From contig NZ_BAABHD010000021.1 of NCBI RefSeq assembly GCF_039541915.1, positions 238,594 to 302,593 of the forward strand: a DNA stretch of 64,000 nt, given 5' to 3'. This DNA is from Nibrella saemangeumensis. GTDB lineage: Bacteria > Bacteroidota > Bacteroidia > Cytophagales > Spirosomataceae. The notes under the pieces are model-generated. The model saw only the letters and a program-made list of their open reading frames with translations. It did not search any database and was not told the origin of the DNA. Positions within the stretch are counted from its first letter, which is position 1, and the number at the start of each line of letters is the position of its first letter. A program made the position numbers and the translations under genes. This document shows, in pieces, positions 26,220 through 33,354 of this stretch.

Positions 26220-27263
26220 TTAAGCCGCCATTTTCCGGCTCATCATGGGTTCAATCAGGAGCTGCAGCCGCTCCCGTACAAAGCCCTCCTGCAGATACGA
26301 CGGCAGTTTGGCAATGAGCTGCTTATAGCCCGCTACGCCCAGTGCCTTCGCGATATAACACTCGTGGACGGCGTTGACGTGCGACACGATGTTGACCAGG
26401 CTCTGGTGGAATAACTTTACATCGATCTCCGAATCGACAAACCGCTCAATCTCGCGATTGGTCGAAGAAATCCGCAACCGGCTCAGCATATCGAAATACG
26501 TGGTGTAGCCGATCTGCCGGGCCAGTTGCTTGTACTGTTCAACGCTGAACTTCTGCAGAATTTCGCCGGTACGCTGGCTCCGCAGCGCCGTCTTCGGGTT
26601 GCTCTGCATAATCACCTTCAGCGCCTTGATTCGCTGGTCACGGGTTGTCTTCAAAAACTGCGTCAGCTCCAGTTGAGCCGCAACTTCCCGCGAAGGAAGA
26701 GCCAGATCCGGCTTTGAGCCATCGTCCATCCGTTTTGCCATCGGCAGTCGGTGCATCCGGTAGTTGTTTAACGGACCGAGGGCATAATACCCCACCGAAG
26801 CCGGATAAAACCCCCGTACCACGGCATTACCAATCCGCTTCCGGATCAGGTCTTCATTGCTTACGTTGATGCCCTGCACGGCCAGAAATGCCCGCGCGCT
26901 GAACAGTGCACTATAATAAGCCTGCGGAAATGTCCAGTGCAACGAGCTTTGCAGGTATTGTTCGTCGTTGACAACCGGCGTAATCCGCAGCGCGTATTCG
27001 GCACTCCAGCTGTTTAACAGTAACTTCTCCAAGGCTTTACGCTGCTCGTCGGTAACGGTCGGCTCAAACTGATGATAGATCGGAAACTTCGCTACATCGG
27101 CCAGGTCGTCCAGGTTCTGGATGTGAAAATCCATCGCAAAAAAGTGGTTCAGGAACACCTGTGCCGGTATAGATTTCCGCCAATTTTCGTCCATCGGCTG
27201 ACCCGACCCGAAAGGTGCCTGAGAATCCATTGCATTCATCGCCACATTGGTTGTCTCTCTCAT
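26220..27263 (-). CDS. protein of unknown function, alpha-helical
   Basis: A 347-residue soluble protein without signal peptide or membrane span. I do not recognise the family. It appears mostly helical. A segment at about residues 105-145 (SLHWTFPQAYYSALFSARAF) looks like the core helix of HEPN-type domains, but the usual RxxxxH catalytic motif was not found, so I do not call it one. Several methionines near the N-terminus (residues 1, 9, 12, 24) leave the exact start open. It is a single-gene unit with its own terminator. Confidence 0.65.
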   Translation of the reverse strand: MRETTNVAMNAMDSQAPFGSGQPMDENWRKSIPAQVFLNHFFAMDFHIQNLDDLADVAKFPIYHQFEPTVTDEQRKALEKLLLNSWSAEYALRITPVVNDEQYLQSSLHWTFPQAYYSALFSARAFLAVQGINVSNEDLIRKRIGNAVVRGFYPASVGYYALGPLNNYRMHRLPMAKRMDDGSKPDLALPSREVAAQLELTQFLKTTRDQRIKALKVIMQSNPKTALRSQRTGEILQKFSVEQYKQLARQIGYTTYFDMLSRLRISSTNREIERFVDSEIDVKLFHQSLVNIVSHVNAVHECYIAKALGVAGYKQLIAKLPSYLQEGFVRERLQLLIEPMMSRKMAA

Positions 27264-27464
27264 ACTTTATCAACAAATCTGCCCCGGCTTACGTTCAATT
27301 TTTATTCCGATTATTAGCCTATAAATATACTGATAAACAGCGTCTTAATCAAGATTTTTACGATTATTTTCAACTATATTTTCACACCCTTTCCAGAGGC
27401 CTCAGAACAGCTTTTTTAAGGCGATGGGGACAATAATTACCCCATTTGGTGTTACTTTTGTTGT

Positions 27465-28313
27465 ATGATAAAACTCTTTTTTATCCAACTTCTCGGTTTT
27501 ATCTGGCTGGGGCTTTCCGTGGCTCCTGTTTGCCTTGCCCAGCCCGACCGGCAAGCTGTAACGCCTTCCGGAGAAACCCTGATTGAAGGAGCGGTGGTCG
27601 ACGCTGAAACACGCCGGATGATTGTGGGCGCCGTGGTCAGCATCCGGTATTCGGATCAGAACAAGCCCTTTACCAGCATGACCATTACCGACGGCAGCTT
27701 TCGTTTCCGGCTTGACCCAAAACGCAGCTACGTCATCATCACGAAAGCTACTGGCTACGATACCAAAGAAGAGCCATTTGCCTTTACCTCAACGTACCCA
27801 ACTCACCTGACCGGCAAGCTTATCCGGCTCAACCGCACCCTGGTCCGGCAATCGACTGATACACCTTCGGTAACCAAATCGGCCCCCACGCCGGAGCCTC
27901 GTCAGCCGGCTACAGCCCCGACCAAACCGACCAGCGTACCTGCCCCCACCGAATTTCGTTTAGAGAAAGACGTTACCACCGAGCTACGGGCGGTTCAGTT
28001 TGCCCAGAGTACGGCCAACCTGCTGCCGGAGTCACAGCCGGAGTTGGATAACCTGCTGAAGTTTCTGCGCGATAACCCCAAAGTAGAGATTGAACTGGCC
28101 GGCCATACCGACAACCAGGGCGATTTTGATAAAAACCTGGAACTGTCCAAACAGCGGGCCGATATAATCAAACAGTTCCTGGTGAAAAGTGGAGTTGCAG
28201 CCCGGCGCATCCGAACCCGTGGCTATGGCGGCACCCGTCCCATCGCCAACAACAGCACCGAAGAAACCCGCCGGCTAAACCGACGGGTCGAGATGGTGAT
28301 CCGGAAAATGTGA
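27465..28313 (+). CDS. OmpA-family outer membrane/peptidoglycan-linked protein
   Basis: A 282-residue protein: signal peptide ending CLAQ, a carboxypeptidase-regulatory-like beta sandwich (EGAVVDAETRRMIVGAVVSI), a Pro/Thr-rich linker (about residues 135-165), and a C-terminal OmpA/MotB domain (AGHTDNQGD...LSKQRADIIKQFLV...GYGGTRPIANN). The OmpA domain binds peptidoglycan diaminopimelate through the Asp and Arg in these motifs. It probably ties the outer layer to the cell wall. A TACTTTTG box immediately before the ATG may be its -7 element. Confidence 0.93.
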   Translation: MIKLFFIQLLGFIWLGLSVAPVCLAQPDRQAVTPSGETLIEGAVVDAETRRMIVGAVVSIRYSDQNKPFTSMTITDGSFRFRLDPKRSYVIITKATGYDTKEEPFAFTSTYPTHLTGKLIRLNRTLVRQSTDTPSVTKSAPTPEPRQPATAPTKPTSVPAPTEFRLEKDVTTELRAVQFAQSTANLLPESQPELDNLLKFLRDNPKVEIELAGHTDNQGDFDKNLELSKQRADIIKQFLVKSGVAARRIRTRGYGGTRPIANNSTEETRRLNRRVEMVIRKM

Positions 28314-28324
28314 TGCAATGTCGG

Positions 28325-28396
28325 ATTTTGGATTGGGGATTTCGGATTTACTAAGCGACCATTAAATCCGAAATCCCAGATCCCTAATCCAAAATT
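28325..28396. repeat. word-type inverted repeat between convergent genes
   Basis: Left arm 28325-28350 (ATTTTGGATTGGGGATTTCG type) pairs with right arm 28363-28396; the right arm has one extra seven-base word (GGGATCT), so the palindrome is perfect apart from one added unit. It spans from just after the OmpA stop to the EamA stop codon. Confidence 0.8.
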
Positions 28397-29249
28397 ATTT
28401 CCGGGCCAGATACAGGCCAATTATCACCAGTACCGTACCAACAACGGTGTAAACCGTAATGGGCTCGCCCAGCAGCCAGGCCGAGTAGGCGAAGCCGAAG
28501 ATGGGACAGAGAAACAGCCACAGCGAGGCACGCACGGCATCCAGCCGGACCAGGTAAAACCAGAGTTGCAGGGCCACCACCGACACCGGGATAATCAGCC
28601 AGAAAACAGAGGCCCAGAAGCGGGTGTCATACTGCGTACTGGTCACATCGCCCGCCAGCAACGTAACGGGTAACAGCAGGAGCCCACCCAGCATGACCTG
28701 CCAGCCGTTGATGACAATGTTGGGTAATCGCCAGGTAATGCGGGCGTAGTAGACCGTAGCAGCCGATACCGAGATCATCCCACCGAGCAGAATCAGCAGC
28801 CCCTCCAGCGTGGCGTAACTGTTTTGAAGCAGCGGATAGGTAGCTACCCCCACGCCGGCCAACCCAAGCAACATGCCCAACCCCTCGTTCCACAGCAGCG
28901 GGCGCCGAAGCCAGATCGCCGACATCAGCGTGATAAACAGCGGACTTGTCGCCGTGGACAAACTACCGATACCTGCCGACACCTCCTGCATTGCCAGCAC
29001 GAAGGTACCCAGGTAGATCGTCGTATTCAACAGCGCAAAGATGGTCAGCTGCCGCCACTCGATACCCGCAGGCCGGGCATTGTAATTTGAGCGCAGGCCA
29101 TGGGCGTAGAACAGCATCAGGCCGCCGGCAATCATAAACCGCACATTCGCCAGCACCAGCGGATCAGCCGATTGGATACCAAACTTCGTCGCCACGGACG
29201 CCGACGCCCACAGAGCGGCAAAAAGAAGACCAGGAAGGATTGTTTTCAT
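28395..29249 (-). CDS. EamA/DMT-superfamily permease
   Basis: A 284-residue protein with ten predicted membrane helices in two EamA repeats; ends with LLGEPITVYTVVGTVLVIIGLYLARK-like last helix. The early motif LLFAALWASASVATKFGI is typical of drug/metabolite exporters of this superfamily. Substrate unknown. Its start overlaps the stop of the PIN-domain gene (ATGA), so it is in an operon with a toxin-antitoxin-like pair, which is an odd partner. Confidence 0.92.
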   Translation of the reverse strand: MKTILPGLLFAALWASASVATKFGIQSADPLVLANVRFMIAGGLMLFYAHGLRSNYNARPAGIEWRQLTIFALLNTTIYLGTFVLAMQEVSAGIGSLSTATSPLFITLMSAIWLRRPLLWNEGLGMLLGLAGVGVATYPLLQNSYATLEGLLILLGGMISVSAATVYYARITWRLPNIVINGWQVMLGGLLLLPVTLLAGDVTSTQYDTRFWASVFWLIIPVSVVALQLWFYLVRLDAVRASLWLFLCPIFGFAYSAWLLGEPITVYTVVGTVLVIIGLYLARK

Positions 29250-29686
29250 ACCAGGCCTAACTTGATTTGCTCGGCTATAAAGCTTTCAAAAAGTTGAACC
29301 TTCCTGTACCCCCTGGCAACAAGGCCGTTGTGTAAAATCTGATCTCTGGTGAGTAATGTGGCGTTCAATTCCTCTGCCAAAGCAACATAGGCAACATCCT
29401 TTGGGTCAATGGTTTTGACCAACTCTTCAGCGTGCCCCCTGGTTGCGTCAGAAATAAGGTAAGCAGGTACCACTATAAGTCTGGAAAAGATAAATAAGGT
29501 AAACTCCTTTAGCTGAGTGGTATCGGCTCCAGCCTTCTTCTGGATAAGCGCCCGGTATTTCTCCAATTCAATAAAGGCAAAGTCAGGCGGGTAGAAAGTG
29601 TATATAGAAAATAAGGCTCTGTAGACCGGCTTACGACTTAGAATACCGCTGAACAGAATATTGGCGTCAAGAACGTACGATGTCAT
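29246..29686 (-). CDS. PIN-domain ribonuclease, probable toxin
   Basis: A 146-residue protein with the PIN fold: first acidic residue in SYVLDANILFSG, a middle Glu in PPDFAFIELEKY, and the later Asp pair in KTIDPKDVAYVALAEEL and LLTRDQIL. These form the metal site of PIN nucleases, which in toxin-antitoxin systems cleave RNA. It overlaps by ATGA with the small upstream gene (probable antitoxin) and by ATGA with the permease downstream. Whether it is a VapC-like toxin or a chromosomal domesticated form cannot be told. Confidence 0.88.
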   Translation of the reverse strand: MTSYVLDANILFSGILSRKPVYRALFSIYTFYPPDFAFIELEKYRALIQKKAGADTTQLKEFTLFIFSRLIVVPAYLISDATRGHAEELVKTIDPKDVAYVALAEELNATLLTRDQILHNGLVARGYRKVQLFESFIAEQIKLGLV

Positions 29687-29910
29687 TTTTCCCGTTGCTG
29701 GCGTTGATAGTCGTCAAACGCTTCCTGCCGGGCCTGCTCAAACTCCTTCTCCCAATCCACGCCTTCCGCAGCCTGCATAGATGCCTGTATACTCTCTTCA
29801 AGCAGTTTAAATCGCTGGTAGGCTAGTTCCTCCTCCAGCAGTTTTTGGACAGCGGCTACCCCTAGCCGCTGTACCAGATCATCCTGCACTTCGATCTGAA
29901 TCGTTGTCAT
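29683..29910 (-). CDS. probable antitoxin partner of the PIN protein
   Basis: A 75-residue, highly charged helical protein (IQIEVQDDLVQRLGVAAVQKLLEEEL, then an acidic/basic tail ending YQRQQREK). Size, order (antitoxin first) and four-base overlap with the PIN gene are typical of type II toxin-antitoxin pairs. The N-terminal strand-like start may be a ribbon-helix-helix-like DNA-binding or dimer part, which is uncertain. Upstream is a 34-bp gap to nadE. Confidence 0.75.
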   Translation of the reverse strand: MTTIQIEVQDDLVQRLGVAAVQKLLEEELAYQRFKLLEESIQASMQAAEGVDWEKEFEQARQEAFDDYQRQQREK

Positions 29911-29944
29911 AGTCTGCTAATTTACAAATAATAGCGGGCCAAGC

Positions 29945-31990
29945 CTAAAACCCAATCTTCCCTTTGCGCCGGTTGCCGTCCCAGCCGCTGGCGTAATCTT
30001 TCATTTGCTGGATTTCTTTCTCGAAGCCGCCGGACAGGATCGGGAAGCGCATCCAGCTGCGCGGATCGAGGTTATGGTCGTCGAGGTGAAAGGAAGGGGC
30101 ATAGCGTTCGCGCTTCCACTGGTTGCGGCTCCAGAGCCGGAAGAACCGCTCAACCCACAGCAACAGCTTCTCCCGGTCGTAGATGCCCTTGAAGCGAACT
30201 TCCATGGCTTTGAGCACTTCCACCGGCGGCTGTTTATCCCGGATACCAATATTCTCAATCTCGTTCAGCACCTCATACGGCATCAGGTCGTCTTCGTCGG
30301 TCTGCTTTTTGTCCAGCGGCCGCAGTTCGGCGGTGGGCTGGAGGTTGTTGACGGCGTTCAGGCCGGCTATCCGAATCCGCTCGTGGGCCGTAGGTGTGTT
30401 GATGACGTTCAGTCCTTCGTTTTCCAGCCATCGGAGCCAGTTGCGCAGAAAATGCTTGTCGATACCCGTTATGGGGGAGATGCTACCCGCTGTGTCACCA
30501 TCCATGGTGGCGTACCCTACGGCCGCTTCGGAGCGGTTGGAGGTGGAAAGCAGCAGGGCATTGTTCAGGTTGGCCAGCATCCAGACACTCGGAGCACGCA
30601 CCCGCGCCTGAATGTTCTGCAGGGCCAGGTCGTCGGTCTCCCAGGTAAGCTGACGGCCAATCTGGTCTTCGATCAGTTTGGTGTACGTCTCGACCAGCCC
30701 GTTGATGTTGATGTTATAGAACGTCGCGCCGATTGACTCCGCCAGCAACCGCGCCGAGTGCAGTGTATCCTGGGAGCTGTTTTCGGTACCCTGGTAAATA
30801 ACCGTCAGCAGTTTGCCGACCATTTCTTCGGGCGACTGGCACGCCTGAATCGCTTTGATGTAGTTTAGCTTCTTCTTGATGCCATCCAGTCCAATATTCT
30901 CCTCGGCCATCTGCACCATCAGATACACCAGCGCAGCAATAGCTGAGGAATCGGCCCCTCCGCTCAGCGACAGCACATAGCCCTGGGAGCGACTCTTCCG
31001 CAGGTAATCGAACAAACCCAGTGCTACAGCACGGGCAAATTCTTCTTCTTTCAAAGCGCCACCCCGCTCCCACGGTTCCAGCCCGGCTTTCTGCACCACC
31101 GGACTGATCTCCGGGAAGTCAAACGTAGCCGATACGCGCAGGTTAGGCATAAGGAGCGCCAGATTAGTGCGGTTCTGCGCCTGGGTCAGTCGCGTTATCT
31201 CGACGTCGATCACTGCCGGCACAATCACAAAGTCCTCGTAGCTCAGCCGGGCACCCGACACCAGCAGTTCACCGTTACTGGCCACCATGGCATCACCGTC
31301 GAAGATAGCGCGGCCTGCTTCATTGCCAAGCATGTTGGTGTACACGTAGCTCACGCCGAACGAGCGCGACGCATCGATCACAAACCGCTCCCGAACCTGC
31401 GACTTATGGAACGCAAAGTGGCTGGCGCTGGGGTTCAGAATGACATCGACACCTCGGTCATACAAGGCCCGGCCGGGCCGGCTGGCAATCCAGGCATCTT
31501 CGCAGATCTCAAAACCGACCCGGATACCAGATACATCAAAAACCAGATCACCCAGCGGGTAGCCGAACTCCCCTGCCTTGATTTCGTCGCGGAGGTTGAG
31601 CATCCACGGCTGAAACCAGCGATGCTCGTAATGAATGCCATTGTTGGCCAGGTATTGCTTGGCAGCAAAGCCCAGAATGTGTTTGTTGGCGATCAGGCAG
31701 GCTACGTTAAACGTCCGGTTGCTGTGCCGGATGGGCAGGCCCACGGACACCACAATATCCTGCGTATGGCCAACAATTTCCAGCAGCGAAGCAATGGACT
31801 GGTCGACGGTGTTCTGCGCAAAAAAGGCGTCTTCGCAGCCGTAGCCCGAGATGCAGAGTTCGGGCAGGCAGAGCAGGCTGACGCCCTGGCTCCGGGCTTC
31901 GTCGATGGCGTTGATGATGTTTTGCTGATTGTGTTCCCAGGCCAGCGGAATTTGGTTGAGGACCCCGGCCGCTACTTTTATAAGTCTCAT
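29945..31990 (-). CDS. nadE: glutamine-dependent NAD(+) synthetase
   Basis: A 681-residue two-domain enzyme. The N-terminal nitrilase-like glutaminase has Glu44 (CLPELCISGYG), Lys111 (AKQYLANNGIHYEHRWF region) and nucleophile Cys163 (EICEDAW). The C-terminal synthetase has the ATP pyrophosphatase loop LSLSGGADSSA (about 340-350) and the STSNRSEAAVGYATMDGDTAGS segment. It converts deamido-NAD to NAD using glutamine nitrogen. Full length for the family. It is a single gene; nicotinate phosphoribosyltransferase of the same pathway lies at 41325. Confidence 0.97.
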   Translation of the reverse strand: MRLIKVAAGVLNQIPLAWEHNQQNIINAIDEARSQGVSLLCLPELCISGYGCEDAFFAQNTVDQSIASLLEIVGHTQDIVVSVGLPIRHSNRTFNVACLIANKHILGFAAKQYLANNGIHYEHRWFQPWMLNLRDEIKAGEFGYPLGDLVFDVSGIRVGFEICEDAWIASRPGRALYDRGVDVILNPSASHFAFHKSQVRERFVIDASRSFGVSYVYTNMLGNEAGRAIFDGDAMVASNGELLVSGARLSYEDFVIVPAVIDVEITRLTQAQNRTNLALLMPNLRVSATFDFPEISPVVQKAGLEPWERGGALKEEEFARAVALGLFDYLRKSRSQGYVLSLSGGADSSAIAALVYLMVQMAEENIGLDGIKKKLNYIKAIQACQSPEEMVGKLLTVIYQGTENSSQDTLHSARLLAESIGATFYNININGLVETYTKLIEDQIGRQLTWETDDLALQNIQARVRAPSVWMLANLNNALLLSTSNRSEAAVGYATMDGDTAGSISPITGIDKHFLRNWLRWLENEGLNVINTPTAHERIRIAGLNAVNNLQPTAELRPLDKKQTDEDDLMPYEVLNEIENIGIRDKQPPVEVLKAMEVRFKGIYDREKLLLWVERFFRLWSRNQWKRERYAPSFHLDDHNLDPRSWMRFPILSGGFEKEIQQMKDYASGWDGNRRKGKIGF

Positions 31991-32052
31991 TGAAGCGAGT
32001 TACGTACGATATTGAGGAATAACAAAATTGCGGTCAAAATAGATTTACTTCC

Positions 32053-32060
32053 TAATTTTG
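32053..32060 (+). promoter_or_regulatory. candidate -7 promoter box TAATTTTG
   Basis: Matches TAnnTTTG and would start transcription about 30 bases before the ATG at 32097. The upstream TTG (32028-32030) is at a rather long spacing of 22, so only the -7 box is well matched. Confidence 0.35.
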
Positions 32061-32096
32061 GCGGCACAGTCCTACGCACAAAAACACTCCTGATTT

Positions 32097-33245
32097 ATGC
32101 GCTTTTCGTGGTCACTTATCCTGCTGACGGTTTCGCTGCTAACGTTTACTGAGTGCAAAACAGTCCAGACTCCCTCTCAGACCTCCACTACCGAAACCGA
32201 CCGGAAGGCCAGCAAGGCTACTAGCGAGAAACGCTATACGGCAACGATTACGCAGGAAGGGTTTATTGACTGCTTTGACGAAACCGCCGACGCTCCGGCG
32301 GTCTGGTGTGAGGCCTCGGCCATTCTCTTCGACGGCAACGATATACTCGTAGCCAGCGATAAAGACGTGCCGGGCGGTAAGGCATCGGTTTTCTACTGGG
32401 CGTACCGGAACGACGAGTTTACCCGCCCCGGTCAGAAACCCGGCGGCTACCTGACCAGTGAAGCGTTCAGTATTGGTAAAAAATACGAGGATTTTGCGCT
32501 CACGCCCAACGGACAGTATGCGTTTCTGACTACGGCCTTCGATCGCGTGAAACCCGACAGCAAAGAGTGGAATGGCTACAATACCATCCTGTACTGGAAC
32601 ACCAACAACCGCAACGACGTAAAAGTCCTGGGTGCTACGCCCGATGACCCGACATCGATCAGCCTCCGCGATCAGATTTCCCGGCTGCTAACGTCGCCGG
32701 AATTTCCCAACGGTGCTCCTTATTTCAAAGTTGAAGGCTTGGCCGCTACCGACGACCGGCTGTATCTGGGTATCCGTGAGGAGGGAGCGAAATATGATGC
32801 CTTCCAGTATAAGATAAAGCTGCTGGTCGCCCCATACCGAATCGATCAGGGACAAGTCAGTCTGACCGGGCCTTTTCAGGTAGCCGCCGATTTTGATCTG
32901 GCTACCGCCTATCCCAGCCTGCCCAAACCCCTGGCCATTTCCAGCCTTGAATACGACAAAGTCCACGATCAGTTTTACGTGCTGACCTCCTACGAAAACG
33001 GGGAGCAGTTAGGCGCTTATCTGTGGACGGTAGACCTGGAAAATCTGGGGGCCAACAAACTCCGGCCCGTCATCGACTACCGCAACGGCTCCGTCCTGAA
33101 GTTTGACCACAAAGCCGAAGACCTGACCATCATTACACCCCGCCGGTTGATGGTCATTCACGACGATGACCGGGTGCTGACTAAGGTCGGAACTCAGACC
33201 CGCAAGCCAAATCAGTCGGCGTATAGTATTGTGGAGTTCAGATAA
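32097..33245 (+). CDS. secreted propeller-like protein of unknown function
   Basis: A 382-residue protein with a signal peptide followed by Cys (TECKT, weak lipobox). The mature part has strand-rich repeats typical of beta-propellers (ASAILFDGNDILVASDKD, YEDFALTPNGQYAFLTTA, VEGLAATDDRLYLGIRE, ISSLEYDKVHDQFYVLTSY), which resembles proteins of the SdiA-regulated or DUF3616 kind, but I cannot name the family with certainty. It is transcribed alone and ends at a strong hairpin shared with the convergent gene. Confidence 0.7.
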   Translation: MRFSWSLILLTVSLLTFTECKTVQTPSQTSTTETDRKASKATSEKRYTATITQEGFIDCFDETADAPAVWCEASAILFDGNDILVASDKDVPGGKASVFYWAYRNDEFTRPGQKPGGYLTSEAFSIGKKYEDFALTPNGQYAFLTTAFDRVKPDSKEWNGYNTILYWNTNNRNDVKVLGATPDDPTSISLRDQISRLLTSPEFPNGAPYFKVEGLAATDDRLYLGIREEGAKYDAFQYKIKLLVAPYRIDQGQVSLTGPFQVAADFDLATAYPSLPKPLAISSLEYDKVHDQFYVLTSYENGEQLGAYLWTVDLENLGANKLRPVIDYRNGSVLKFDHKAEDLTIITPRRLMVIHDDDRVLTKVGTQTRKPNQSAYSIVEFR

Positions 33246-33279
33246 AATCAGAGGCATGAGGGTCAAAGACCAAATACGC

Positions 33280-33316
33280 CAACAGCCTGCTGGTTTACCC
33301 AACCAGCAGGCTGTTG
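33280..33316. terminator. bidirectional hairpin between convergent genes
   Basis: A perfect 16-bp stem (33280-33295 with 33301-33316, CAACAGCCTGCTGGTT) around a five-base loop lies between gene ends at 33245 and 33355. There is no strong T run on either side, so termination efficiency is uncertain, but the position and symmetry fit a shared transcript end. Confidence 0.65.
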
Positions 33317-33354
33317 CAGAGATACTTACTCATTAACTACGTATCGTTCACTCT

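Noticed and set aside
27446..27461. Sigma-54-like TTGGTGTTACTTTTGT before the OmpA-family gene
   Set aside because: Spacing is right, but the start of transcription would fall inside the coding region; a TACTTTTG -7 box explains the sequence better, and no TGTCC palindrome is nearby.
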